64,000 nucleotides of DNA from Caulobacter vibrioides (GCA_001449105.1 LNIY01000128.1:1-64000), one strand, 5' to 3'; positions 16,934 through 28,781 are shown, numbered from the stretch's first letter. Notes: generated by a model not told the origin, from the sequence alone. Made by a program: numbers and translations.

Positions 16934-19900
16934 CTAGGCCGTCAGGACGGGCTGGGCCTTGAGACCGGCCGAGGCGGCCAGCGGCGTCTCGACGCCGCCG
17001 CCGTCGCGGGTCCAGACGGCCGCGCCGCCGGCGGCCTGACCGCCGAACCCGGCCATGGCCTGGCGCAGCAGGGCCTGACGCTGCAGGAGCTCGCCGTCCA
17101 CGGCGCCAGACGCGATCTGGCCCAGCCCCCTGCCCGGCTCTGCGTCCATGGCCGCCAGGCGCGCCCCCAGTGAACCGCCGTCCAGCAGGCTCGAGCCGCC
17201 GTCCTGACGCCACCAGGCCTCGGACTGTCCGGCCACGCCGCCATAGGCCGCCCCGCCTTCGAGGGGATCATTCCCCGCCAGCGACAGGCCAAGACCCGCC
17301 GCGCCGAAGCCAACGCCCAGGCCGCCGAGACCGCCCGTCGCCGCATCCCCGGCCAAGCCCTGGTCGAGGCCGGCCCGCGTCACGGCCGAGCCCGCTTGGG
17401 CGTAGCCTTGGTCGAGCACGTCCTGGCGAGCCTTGGCGGCGGCGTTCTGGCCGTTGGCCCAGGCCTGACCGTCCGTGATCAGGCGCACCTTGTCGGAGGT
17501 CCGCTGGCCGGTCAGCCAGCTGGCCTGCTCGGAGGCGCTCATCTTGGCCCAGCGCTTGGCCACCGAGGCGTCGATGCGGTCGTGGTCGCTGAAGTCGAGC
17601 TGGGCCGCGCCCTTGGTCTCGTCGTAGGTGGCGACCAGCCTGTCGAGCAGCCCCTTCTTGGCCCGGACCCGAGCGGCCTTGGCTACCGCGACCGGGTCGT
17701 TGGCCAGGCGTCCGAGCTCGCCGTCCTCGTTGGCGGCGCCCCATTCGGCCTGGTACTCGCCCGCATCGTAGCCCACCGAGCCCAGCACCCGCCGCGCCAG
17801 GGCCACGTCATAGCCCTCGCCCGTGCGGCCGTCGGCCCACACGAAGCTGATCGTGTGCTGCACGAAGCTTTCGGTGGTCAGGTCGCGGCTCTGACCGGTC
17901 GCCACGCCGCCCAGGTTGATGGCCGCGATCCCGGCCTCTTCCAGGGTGCGCAGTTCCTTGGCGGTCGAGCGGCCGTTCTGGTTGGCGTCGACGAACAGCA
18001 GGATCTTCGAGAAGTCCCTGTCGTTCTTGTCGAGCAGCCCATCGCCGTTGGTGTCCCAGGTGCGAAGGCCTTCCAGGTCGCTGGTCGCACCCGGCTTGTC
18101 CTGCACGAACGACAGCTCCGACAGCTTGTTGATCGCCCCGTCGCCGTCGCGGTCGACGGCCAGGAAACCGTCCGTCGGTCCCACCCAGCCGATACGGGAG
18201 ACCCCGCCGCCGGCCGTGCGCACCACCACCTCGGAGCTGTCCACCGCCGACAGGTTCAGCCCGTCGCCGTCGAGATCCAGCGCGATCGGATAGGCGTAAT
18301 CGTAGTTGTAGCTGACGATCTGGGTCCAGTTGATGTCCAGCTTGCGCAGGTCGAACGAGGTCCCTCCCGCCACCACGTACTCCACGGTGTTGAGGCTCTC
18401 GTACATCACCGTGTTGCTGTAGCCGTCCATGACCACGGTCTTGTAGCCGCCGCCCTGGATCCTGATCCGGTCGCTGACCTGCGAAGCGACCAGATCCGGG
18501 TTCTCCAGGTCGCGGGCGGCGATATAGAGATCGCCACCCACGATTTCGTAGATCACGTCGTCGGCGACGACGGTGGCGCCGAACACGATGGTGTCCTCGC
18601 CGCCGGCGTCGATGATCGTGTCCTTGCCGTCGCCGCGGTCGTAGGCGAACTGGTCGTCGCCGCCCGAGGTGCTGATGGTGTCGTCGCCGCGACCGGCGAT
18701 GATGACGTTGCCCTTGTCCTCCCAGGCCGTGCCCGAACCGGTGATGTAGTCGTTGCCGTCATAGGCGGCGATCAGGTCGTAGTAGCTGTTCGTGCCATTG
18801 ATGGTGTCTGCGCCGTCGGACCCGCCGCGCCCGAAGTCGATGGACCCCAGGTCGAGCGCCCCGCCGCCTTCCGTGGCCAGCGACTTGATCTTGGTGTTGT
18901 TGCGCTGGGCGAAGTTGCCGCCGATGCGGGCCTGGGCGCTGTAGCCGCGAACACCCACGTCGAGCCAACCGTTGGCGCCGCCGGCGGTGCCGAACCAGAG
19001 CTCCGAGAACTTGACGATGTCGCCGAACGACAGCGTGTTCCAGCCGGTGTTGTCCTCGACGATCGTGTCGGCGCCGTCGTTGCGATACATCACATAGCTG
19101 TCGGCGCCCGCGCCGCCGTAGAGGTAGTCGGCGCCTTCGCCGCCCACGAAGGTCTCGTCGGCGTTACCGCCGCCGATGGAGTCGGCGTAGATCGTGCCGA
19201 TCACCCCCTCGACGCCGATATAGCTATGGGTCGAGACCGTTCCGTCCGCGCCGCGCACCTGGCCCGAGCCGGAGCCCAAGCTGATGGTCAGCGCCGAGAC
19301 CGTGGAGGTCTGGGTCTCGTAGTGGCCGCCGGTGGACACCCAGTATTGCGAGTTGTCCCACTGGTCGCGCTCCCAATAGCCGTCCTCGACCCACACCTGG
19401 TAGGTCGAGGTCCCGCTGGCGAAGCCTTCCGAGTAATCGACGAAGTCCCTGCCCTCGCCGCCGACGAAGACGTCGTTGCCGGTGGTGGCGATCAGCCAGT
19501 CGTCGCCGCCTTGGCCGTCGAGCCAGTTGTCGCCGCCGTTGAAGCCCTTCAGTTCATCGCCGCTGCGCGAGCCGCGAGCGGCCTCGAAGCCCGAGATGAC
19601 ATCGCCTTCGGCGTCTCCGCCGAACACCGTATTGGTCGACAGATCGACCGACACGGCCACCGCGGACCCGACGTAGCTGATCCAGTCGTAGCCGTCCCAG
19701 CCATGCAGGCTGTCGGCGCCGGCGCCGCCTTCGATGGTGTCGTTGCCGCCCCAGCCGTGAAGCTCGTCGTTGCCCGCGCCGCCGCTGATCGTGTTGTCGA
19801 GATCGTTGCCGCAGAACCAGTCGTTGAACGACGAGCCCTTGATGTTCTCGATGTTGATGATCACGTCGCCATAGGAATAGACGCCGGTCGGCGCCCAGCT

Positions 19901-22900
19901 CCAGCCGGCCGTGTTGCGCATGTCGAGATAGGCGTTGGCGGTGAAGCGCTCGTACGAGATCGTGTCGCTGCCGTCGCCGCCGTCGTACCAGTCCTGCTCG
20001 CCGCCGCCGTCGACATCGACGATGAAGGTGTCGTCGCCGGCGTCGCCGTTCATCTGGTCCTGGCCCGCGCCGCCGACGAGGGTGTCGTTGCCGTCGCCGC
20101 CGGAAATCAGGCCCACGCCGTTGCCGTCATGGCCCGCGCCGCCCGCCAGATAGTCGTCGCCGGCGCCGCCGATCAAGGTGTCGCGCCCCTCGCCGCCCAG
20201 CAGGACGTCGTTCTGGTCGCCGCCCTCGATAACGTCGTCGCCGGCCTGGCCGTCCAGCCAGTCCCACCCGCTGCGCCCGTAGATCACGTCGTTGTACTGG
20301 CTGCCGACGAAGATGTCGTCGCCGCCGTCGCCGCTGGACCAGTACGAGGTGTCGACCCACTCGTAGGAATCCCAGCCGTCCCAGCGATAGTAGCCGTCCT
20401 CGACATACACCGAGTGGGTGTCGTCCAGGGTCACCGCGCCGCCGTGCCAGCGGTACTCCATGTAGTCGTTGCCGTTGGTGCCGCCGCCGGCGCCGACCCA
20501 GGTGTAGGCGATCTTGTCCAGGCCATCGATCGTCACGGTGCGGCCGTCGCCTGAAGCGGTGGGCAGGATCGAGAACAGGCCCTGGGTTCCACCGGCCACC
20601 GAGACGCTGAAGTCGACGCCGTTCCATTGGAAATTGGCGTTCTCATAGGCGACGCCGCTTCTCGCCAGATCGAAGCTGTCGAGGAAGCCGCGCAGGCCGC
20701 CGTAGAAGTCCGAGGCCGCGAACTTGTCGAGACCCAGTTCGGTCACCCGCTGCAGCGTGATGATCCAGGGATTGGCCAGCTCCTGGTTCTTCAGCGCCTT
20801 GAGGATCTTGTCGATGCTCGTTTGATAGCTGGTGTAGAAGTTGCGCTCTTCGGTCGTCAGGGCGTCGACGCCTTGAACATAGAGCTTGTCGATCAGCGCC
20901 TTGTGCGGCGCATGATCATAGAATTCCTGCTCCCACTGGCTGAGCGTATTGTAGGCGCCGGTGATGAAGCTGTTCACCATGTCGCGATTGTTGGTGTAGT
21001 AGCGGTAGTCGCCCGCCACCTGCAGGTCGCCAGCCAGCGAGGTAATATCCGCCGCGGGCGATCGTGCGATCACCCGCTTGGCGAATATGTCTCCGCCGAC
21101 GATCTTGGTGTTGCGGATCGCCGTCAGCGTTCCGAACTCGACGGCGGCGTCGGCCGAGCCGAAGTTGGTCTGGGCGCCGTTGATCTTGACCCAAATCTGG
21201 TTGCCCGTGTGGCCGTAGATCTGCGTCGTGCCGGCTCCGTTCAGATTGCTGACATAGGCCGTGGTCTCGGTGTACGCGACCATTTCGATCAGACCGTTCA
21301 GCGTGTCGCGCGCCGTCGTCGCCATCGAGGTGACCAGTTCGCGATTGCCGTTGTTGGCGACCGTGATCGCGCCGAGTTCGTACTGCGCATACGGAAGCTG
21401 CAGCACCGTCTCGGCGTTCGCGGACGGAATCTTCGGCTTCTTCTTGCCGAACAGATTGCCGATGAGGGCGCCGAGCACGAACCCCACGAACGAACCGATG
21501 CCCGGGGCGATGAGGTTCATCCACATGCCCGCCGCCTGGCCGATGATCTTGCCGGCGACATAGGAACCGATGGCCGAGCCGATCGAGGACAGGGCGACGC
21601 CGGCCTGGGTTTGCGGGCTGACCACCATGGCGCCCAGCTTGGCGCCCAGGAACGAGCCCAGCGCATTGGCCATCGCGGCGCCGGACGTGCCGTTGTTCGA
21701 GACGCCGTTGATCGTCTTCTGGGGTTGGAAGGCGCTGAAGATCGAGGATGGACCGTGGTTCAGCAGATTGCTGATGGCCTGCGTCGTGACCTTCGAGCCG
21801 ACGGTCGTGAACAGTTCGGCGCCAAATCCCTTCAAGCCCAGCGCTTCGCCGAGCTCCATCGTCAGCCAGGAACTCACCGCGCCGAGCGTCGCCTCGCCGG
21901 CGCGCACGGCGACCTGGTCGCCGAAGGCGCCCAGGCCGCCTTGGGTGGCCGTGCGCATCGCCGATTCCATCGATCCCGACAGCAGGGCCCCGCCCAGGCG
22001 CTCGCCGACCTCGCCCAGCAGCGAGGAGTAGGCGATGCCCTTGACCTTGTCGCCCTTGGCCAGGAAGTCGCCGAGCGAGGATCCGACAATCGATCCAACC
22101 TCGGCGCCGATCTCGCTAAGCGCCGCCCAATACTTTTCGCGGCGAACCTCGACGCTGTCCGTGACCTCGATCGCGATCGGAAAAGAGGCCTGCATGAGCA
22201 GGGGATTGGCCGAAACGCCGATCACCTCCACCGGCGGCGTGAAGTCGTCACCGAACAGGACGTTGCGCTTGGCCTGAACAAAGGCGGCGCCTTCCCAGCT
22301 GCCTGAAGCCAAAGCTCCAGCCAGATCCGCCTCGAACGCGTTCATGTTCACGGTTTCGCGGCCGTAGACGATAAAGTCGGCGGAAAGCGTGCTGCCGTCA
22401 CGCGTATAGGGGTTCACCCCTAGCCATCCTTGGTCGTAGGCCCAGCGAACGAGGTGATCGATGCTGCCGGCCGAAAGACCGCGTGTACGGGCCACCTCAC
22501 CCAGGCGCGCGCCGATCTGGTTGTTCCACAGATCGGCTGCGGCGTTGGCCGCCCAGGCGTCCTCCGCCCGGTCGATCGGAAATCCGTTGACTATCGTCTT
22601 TTGGATATTGCCGGGAATTGCGTACTGGGCCTCGAAAGCCTCCACGTACTTCCCATAGACGATAGCCTCTCCGCGCGTTTGATTGAACGCAATCTTGGCC
22701 ATCGCAAAGGTATGCGACAACGCATTGTTACGCTGACCATCGCCAATTTTGAATGATACCGGATTATTCCTGTCTTCAGAATAACCCATCGCAACCAATC
22801 TATTATTGTACCGGTCCCGTTGATGGTAATTCTGGTTGCTGACGTACCTGCTGGCGACGGCATTCAACATCAAAGCCGGCACTGCCTGCTTTATGATCGT

Positions 22901-22912
22901 AGGTCCCACCAT
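16934..22912 (-). CDS. Large RTX calcium-binding exoprotein (candidate acylated protoxin)
   Basis: The 1992-residue protein has no N-terminal signal peptide, as expected for type I export. Residues about 1-400 are mixed alpha/beta. About 411-494 form a hydrophobic, glycine-rich stretch (GSFLGAKLGAMVV, IAPGIGSFVGFVLGALIGNLF) that could insert in membranes. RTX nonapeptide blocks of the GGxGxDxLx kind occur at about 860-985, 1030-1080, 1125-1157, 1245-1287 and 1365-1435. EF-hand-like loops (DLDGDGLN, DRDGDGA, DTNGDGLLD, DANQNG) lie at about 1545-1650, then a helical, Gly/Ala-rich tail with the presumed secretion signal. The ATG at 22912 has AGGAGGGGG upstream; a TTG 14 codons earlier is rejected. 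An adjacent HlyC-type enzyme suggests lysine acylation. Confidence 0.88.
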   Translation of the reverse strand: MVGPTIIKQAVPALMLNAVASRYVSNQNYHQRDRYNNRLVAMGYSEDRNNPVSFKIGDGQRNNALSHTFAMAKIAFNQTRGEAIVYGKYVEAFEAQYAIPGNIQKTIVNGFPIDRAEDAWAANAAADLWNNQIGARLGEVARTRGLSAGSIDHLVRWAYDQGWLGVNPYTRDGSTLSADFIVYGRETVNMNAFEADLAGALASGSWEGAAFVQAKRNVLFGDDFTPPVEVIGVSANPLLMQASFPIAIEVTDSVEVRREKYWAALSEIGAEVGSIVGSSLGDFLAKGDKVKGIAYSSLLGEVGERLGGALLSGSMESAMRTATQGGLGAFGDQVAVRAGEATLGAVSSWLTMELGEALGLKGFGAELFTTVGSKVTTQAISNLLNHGPSSIFSAFQPQKTINGVSNNGTSGAAMANALGSFLGAKLGAMVVSPQTQAGVALSSIGSAIGSYVAGKIIGQAAGMWMNLIAPGIGSFVGFVLGALIGNLFGKKKPKIPSANAETVLQLPYAQYELGAITVANNGNRELVTSMATTARDTLNGLIEMVAYTETTAYVSNLNGAGTTQIYGHTGNQIWVKINGAQTNFGSADAAVEFGTLTAIRNTKIVGGDIFAKRVIARSPAADITSLAGDLQVAGDYRYYTNNRDMVNSFITGAYNTLSQWEQEFYDHAPHKALIDKLYVQGVDALTTEERNFYTSYQTSIDKILKALKNQELANPWIITLQRVTELGLDKFAASDFYGGLRGFLDSFDLARSGVAYENANFQWNGVDFSVSVAGGTQGLFSILPTASGDGRTVTIDGLDKIAYTWVGAGGGTNGNDYMEYRWHGGAVTLDDTHSVYVEDGYYRWDGWDSYEWVDTSYWSSGDGGDDIFVGSQYNDVIYGRSGWDWLDGQAGDDVIEGGDQNDVLLGGEGRDTLIGGAGDDYLAGGAGHDGNGVGLISGGDGNDTLVGGAGQDQMNGDAGDDTFIVDVDGGGEQDWYDGGDGSDTISYERFTANAYLDMRNTAGWSWAPTGVYSYGDVIINIENIKGSSFNDWFCGNDLDNTISGGAGNDELHGWGGNDTIEGGAGADSLHGWDGYDWISYVGSAVAVSVDLSTNTVFGGDAEGDVISGFEAARGSRSGDELKGFNGGDNWLDGQGGDDWLIATTGNDVFVGGEGRDFVDYSEGFASGTSTYQVWVEDGYWERDQWDNSQYWVSTGGHYETQTSTVSALTISLGSGSGQVRGADGTVSTHSYIGVEGVIGTIYADSIGGGNADETFVGGEGADYLYGGAGADSYVMYRNDGADTIVEDNTGWNTLSFGDIVKFSELWFGTAGGANGWLDVGVRGYSAQARIGGNFAQRNNTKIKSLATEGGGALDLGSIDFGRGGSDGADTINGTNSYYDLIAAYDGNDYITGSGTAWEDKGNVIIAGRGDDTISTSGGDDQFAYDRGDGKDTIIDAGGEDTIVFGATVVADDVIYEIVGGDLYIAARDLENPDLVASQVSDRIRIQGGGYKTVVMDGYSNTVMYESLNTVEYVVAGGTSFDLRKLDINWTQIVSYNYDYAYPIALDLDGDGLNLSAVDSSEVVVRTAGGGVSRIGWVGPTDGFLAVDRDGDGAINKLSELSFVQDKPGATSDLEGLRTWDTNGDGLLDKNDRDFSKILLFVDANQNGRSTAKELRTLEEAGIAAINLGGVATGQSRDLTTESFVQHTISFVWADGRTGEGYDVALARRVLGSVGYDAGEYQAEWGAANEDGELGRLANDPVAVAKAARVRAKKGLLDRLVATYDETKGAAQLDFSDHDRIDASVAKRWAKMSASEQASWLTGQRTSDKVRLITDGQAWANGQNAAAKARQDVLDQGYAQAGSAVTRAGLDQGLAGDAATGGLGGLGVGFGAAGLGLSLAGNDPLEGGAAYGGVAGQSEAWWRQDGGSSLLDGGSLGARLAAMDAEPGRGLGQIASGAVDGELLQRQALLRQAMAGFGGQAAGGAAVWTRDGGGVETPLAASAGLKAQPVLTA

Positions 22913-23008
22913 ATCACCCCCTCCTGACCGATATTGCGGAGCCGCCGCCGACAACCGGCTCGACCCACGAACTGAAACCCGGCGCTACGCACCGGACAGA
23001 GCGGCGAC

Positions 23009-23029
23009 GGGGCGCACGACAGACGCCCC
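23009..23029 (-). terminator. Hairpin at the hlyD-like/RTX gene junction
   Basis: GGGGCG (23009-23014) pairs with CGCCCC (23024-23029) directly after the adaptor stop codon and about 97 bases before the RTX start. There is no U-run. It may lower or process transcript between the exporter genes and the RTX gene, letting them be expressed at different levels. Confidence 0.4.
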
Positions 23030-24423
23030 TCACCGCTCTCTCCCCGCTTCGCTGACCGTCTTGGCCACCGGCGACCAGATGAAGTCGATCACCCGGCGCT
23101 TGCCGGTGACGATCTCCACGGACGCGCTCATGCCCGCCGACAGCAGCGCTTGCCGGCCATCAACGCTAAGTTGAGACTTTGACACTTTTACCCGCACCGG
23201 AAACACCAGGCCGCGTTTTTCGTCGACGATGGCGTCGGGCGATATCTGCACGACCTCGCCCTCCAGCGTGCCGTAGCGGGTGAAGGGATAGGCCTCGAGC
23301 TTGATGACCGCGTGGTCGCCCGTTCGCACGAAGCCGGCGTCCTTGTTGAGAACCAGCGCCTCGACCACCAGGGCCTCGCCGTCGGGCACGATGGTGACCA
23401 GGGCTTTGCCGGTCTCGGCGACCTCTCCCAGCGTCGTCACCGACACGGCCTGGACCACCCCGCCGACCGGGGCCGTCAGGGTCTGGAGCTGGCGCTTCTG
23501 CTCGGCCTTGCGAAGGGCGTCGGCGCGGGTGGCCGAAAGGCCCTCGGCCTCGACCCGCTCCTGGGCGGCCTGGCCGACGAACTGTTCACGCAGCTCGGCG
23601 ACGTCGCGTCCGAGGGAGGCGACCTGGGCGCGGGCCTCGTCCAGCCGCCCCTGCTGGGCGATCAGGTCCTGCTCGGCGGCGACCAGGGCCTGCTCCTGCT
23701 GCAACAGCTTCTGGCGAGCGCCGTAGCCCTTGGCTTCAAGGCCCTTCTGGTCGTCCAGCTGGCGCTGCAGGATCGGCAGGGTGCGCTGCAGCTTGACGAT
23801 CTCGGCCTGGGCCTGGCGGGCGCTGGCCTCGGCGCCGGCGCGGCGCTCGCCCAGCGAGGCCCGCTTGGCCTCGTAGGCCTGGACCCGGGCCGCCACCAGC
23901 TGGCGCTCGGCCTCGACCGCGTTGGCGTCGGCGTCCGCCGGGGCGACCACCGCCGAGCCGCGGCCCGCGGCGTACGACAGGAGCGCATTGGCCCGCGCCA
24001 GGGTCAGGCCCGCGGTCGAGAGCTCGGTCACCGCGCTTTCGGCGTCGGCCTCGGCGACGGTCGGGTCGAGAGCGATGAGCAACTGCCCGGCGCGCACCCG
24101 CTCGCCTTCGCGCACGGCGATGGCTCGAACGACGCCCGGATCGGACGGCTCGACGCTGCGCAGGCGCCCGGTCGGCACCAGCCGTCCCTCGGCGATCGCC
24201 ACCGTGTCGACCTTGGCCCAGCAGGACCAGGCCAGCGCCCCGACGGCCGCGCTCATGATCACCCAGCTGATCGCCCGGCCGATCGGCGACGGCGGCGTCT
24301 CGACCACCTCGAGCGCGGCGGGCAGGAACCCGGGCTCCACCCGCTGGCGGGCGCCGCCGGCGCGGCGTCGGCGGCTCTCCTCGCCCCAGGCCTGGACGAG
24401 CACGCGGGCGTGTGCGGACAGGC

Positions 24424-24427
<4 letters not shown>
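23030..24427 (-). CDS. HlyD-family periplasmic adaptor of type I secretion
   Basis: The 465-residue protein has a cytoplasmic N-terminus (about 1-50), one membrane helix (about 52-72), a lipoyl/barrel-sandwich half (GRLVPTGRLRSVEPSDPGVV), a long coiled-coil hairpin (about 130-310, rich in AEAEKQ), the second lipoyl half (TLTAPVGGVVQAVSVTTLGEVAETG) and a C-terminal beta-barrel ending VIDFIWSPVAKTVSEAGRER, typical of HlyD/PrtE-type adaptors. It should bridge the ABC exporter to TolC. The ATG overlaps the ABC transporter stop by 4 bases (ATGA). Confidence 0.92.
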
Positions 24428-26559
<2,132 letters not shown>

Positions 26560-26757
26560 CGAAATACCCCGACAAAACCCCGGCGACCGATCTATCCGGC
26601 TCGCCGTTTGGTTGCAAGGCCGCAACGCTTGGAAGAGAGCCGAAATAGTGGAGCTTGCGTCGAAGCCGGTTCGCGAGCCGTCGCGGCGCCGACAATTCGA
26701 TCATCCGGCCGCCGCGTCCGACGGCGGGGCGCACGCCGGGAAACCCCGTCGTCACGG

Positions 26758-26778
26758 AAAAAGGGGCGACGACGCCCC
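26758..26778 (-). terminator. Intrinsic terminator of the DUF2793 gene
   Basis: On the minus strand GGGGCG-TCGT-CGCCCC is followed by five U residues (A's at 26758-26762). It starts 5 bases after the stop of the upstream gene, separating it from the RTX operon, whose promoter must lie in 26560-26757. Confidence 0.8.
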
Positions 26779-26782
26779 TTCC

Positions 26783-27520
26783 CTAAACCGCCGCCGGCGC
26801 CTCGAATCGCAGAAGCTGGACGGACAGCCTGACCTTGCCGCTGACAAAGCCGCCGCCGGCCGCCGTGATGACCAACGGCGTGTCGGCGTAGAAGGCCGTT
26901 GGTCCGACCACGCCGATGTTGCTCGCATTCAGCGCCACGCCCAGCGATGCGCCGAACTTGCCGGTCTCGCCGGCGATCCCGCAGCTGTAGGAGACGGCGC
27001 CGGTGACGGCGGCGCTGGTGCGGGTCGAGACGCCCAGCACGATCGAGCGGGCGGGAATGACGGCGGCGGTCGTGACGGACGTCCCGCTCAGCGTCGCCTC
27101 GACCTCGCGGATCTCGACGCGAACCTCGGCGCCGAAGGGCGAGCGCGCGGCGGTCAGGCCGGTGAAGGTGGACGACAGCGCGACCCAGGCCGAGCCGGTG
27201 AACACCGCCACCTGGCCCTCGTCGGCGATCCAGGCGGTGAAGCCGGCGGCGGGCGCGACAGCCTCCCAGGCGCCGGCCTCGAAGCGCAGCAGGCTGTGGG
27301 TCGGCGCGGCCGCCCAGTCGGCCCCGGTGGCCGTCGCGGGGCGGATCCACATCGCGCCGTCGGCGGGACTGGAGGGTTGAGCCCCGATCGTGCGACTGAC
27401 CACGCAGGGCTGGACCAGGCCGTCCAGCCGGGCGAGGCCCTCGTTGACGGTGATGTGCTTCTGGGCTTGCCCCGCGGCCACGTAGGGCAGCGAAAGGCGG
27501 GGCGTTGCGGCGTCGGACAT
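26783..27520 (-). CDS. DUF2793 phage-like protein
   Basis: The 245-residue protein begins RLSLPYVAAGQAQKHITVNEGLARLDGLVQ, the hallmark of the DUF2793 family, which occurs in alphaproteobacterial prophages and gene-transfer-agent-like loci as a fibre-type or surface protein. The second half (about 125-245) is beta-rich with GVVGPTAFYADTPLVITA, consistent with a fibre or carbohydrate-binding fold. AGGAG precedes the ATG. No phage structural genes surround it, and its own terminator isolates it from the RTX operon, so it is a lone gene. Confidence 0.75.
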   Translation of the reverse strand: MSDAATPRLSLPYVAAGQAQKHITVNEGLARLDGLVQPCVVSRTIGAQPSSPADGAMWIRPATATGADWAAAPTHSLLRFEAGAWEAVAPAAGFTAWIADEGQVAVFTGSAWVALSSTFTGLTAARSPFGAEVRVEIREVEATLSGTSVTTAAVIPARSIVLGVSTRTSAAVTGAVSYSCGIAGETGKFGASLGVALNASNIGVVGPTAFYADTPLVITAAGGGFVSGKVRLSVQLLRFEAPAAV

Positions 27521-27613
27521 GAGGCGCTCCTGGCGGGTTTCGAACCCGCTCAGGATCGCCTCGCCGGAGTCGCCGGGGACGAAGCCGCCTTCGTCCCCGG
27601 GTCGATCCCCATC

Positions 27614-28621
27614 CTACTCGGCGGCGAAAGCCAGGCGATTGCCGGCCGTCAGCGCGGTCTTGGCGGCCAGTTCGGCCTTCGCGTCCTCATATTCCTCCGC
27701 CAGGCGCGCGATGCGTTCGGCGACCGGCAGCACTTCCTTGATCGCGCCGATGCCCTGGCCCGAGCCCCAGATGTCGCGCCAGGCCTTGGCGTCCTGGTTG
27801 CCGCCCGAGCCGAAGCTCATCTTCGACGGATCGCTTTCCGGCAGGTTCTCGGGGTCCAGGCCCGCGGCGACGATCGACTGGCGCAGGTAGTTGCCGTGCA
27901 CGCCGGTGAAGAGGTTCGAATAGACGATGTCGCTGGCGTTGGCCTCGGTGATCGTCCGCTTGTAGGCCTCGGGCGCGTTGGCCTCCTCGGTCGCGATGAA
28001 GGCCGAGCCGATATAGGCCAGGTCCGCGCCCATGGCCTGGGCAGCCAGGACCGAGCGGCCGCTGGCGATGGCGCCCGACAGGGCCACCGGGCCGTCGAAC
28101 CAGGTGCGGATTTCCTGCACCAGGGCGAAGGGCGAGATGGCGCCCGCGTGGCCGCCGGCGCCGGCCGCGACCGGGATCAGGCCGTCGGCGCCCTTCTCGA
28201 TGGCCTTGCGGGCGAAGCGGTCGTTGATGACGTCGTGCAGGGTGATGCCGCCGTACGAGTGGATCGCCTGGTTCAGGTCCTCGCGCGCGCCCAGCGAGGT
28301 GATCACCACCGGCACCTTGTATTTCACGCACAGCTCGATGTCCTGCTCGAGCCGGTTGTTGGTCTTGTGGACGATCTGGTTCACGGCGAACGGGGCTGAC
28401 GGCATGTCCGGGTGGGCCTTGTCCCAGGCGGCCAGCTCCTCGGTGATGCGGGCCAGCCACTCGTCCAGCTGCGACAGCGGACGGGCGTTCAGCGACGGGA
28501 ACGAGCCGACGATGCCGGCCTTGCACTCGGCGATCACGAGGTCCGGGTTGCTGATGATGAACAGCGGCGAGGCGATCACCGGCAGGCGCAGACGGTCACG
28601 CAGGATGGGCGGCAGGGCCAT
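27614..28621 (-). CDS. Nitronate monooxygenase-like FMN enzyme
   Basis: The 335-residue TIM-barrel protein begins LRLPVIASPLFIISNPDLVIAECKAGIVGSFPSLNA, characteristic of the 2-nitropropane dioxygenase/nitronate monooxygenase family. It has AGAGGHAGAISPFALV (the glycine-rich FMN phosphate region, about 145-160) and GAIASGRSVLAAQAMGADLAYIGSAFIATEEA (about 185-215). It should bind FMN and oxidise nitronates or a related compound. Alternatives are enoyl-ACP reductase-like members of the same fold. The ATG at 28621 has GAGGAG about 10 bases upstream; a longer frame to 28933 is rejected. It is divergent from the mut genes. Confidence 0.82.
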   Translation of the reverse strand: MALPPILRDRLRLPVIASPLFIISNPDLVIAECKAGIVGSFPSLNARPLSQLDEWLARITEELAAWDKAHPDMPSAPFAVNQIVHKTNNRLEQDIELCVKYKVPVVITSLGAREDLNQAIHSYGGITLHDVINDRFARKAIEKGADGLIPVAAGAGGHAGAISPFALVQEIRTWFDGPVALSGAIASGRSVLAAQAMGADLAYIGSAFIATEEANAPEAYKRTITEANASDIVYSNLFTGVHGNYLRQSIVAAGLDPENLPESDPSKMSFGSGGNQDAKAWRDIWGSGQGIGAIKEVLPVAERIARLAEEYEDAKAELAAKTALTAGNRLAFAAE

Positions 28622-28699
28622 GGGACGGGGGTCTCCTCGTTCCGCGACGTCACGCGCCGCGCATGTTAACAGCGTTAGCTTAAACGCCTGTTCATGGGA

Positions 28700-28716
28700 C
28701 TTGCAAGCGCTTGACC
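28700..28716 (+). promoter_or_regulatory. CTTGCAAG palindrome next to a -35-like element before the mut genes
   Basis: CTTGCAAG (28700-28707) is an 8-bp palindrome one mismatch per arm from TTTGCAAA, the motif bound by the PccR/ScfR-type regulator of propionyl-CoA genes in Rhodobacter. A TTGACC -35-like hexamer starts at 28711, about 70 bases before the mutA start. Assignment to a specific regulator is inference. Confidence 0.35.
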
Positions 28717-28781
28717 TCCGTGACGGCAGGCGCGCAACTGCGTCAAAATACGAGAATGCCGCACCGCAGGAGAACCCCGTC

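Noticed and set aside
17396..20554. 1052-codon open frame antisense to the RTX gene
   Set aside because: Complement of RTX repeats gives an Asp/Gly/Val-rich shadow; no family motif on the plus strand.
28666..28683. CtrA-like TTAA...TTAA pair before the mut genes
   Set aside because: Spacing is 10 bases, not the 7 of CtrA sites; no second-half match.
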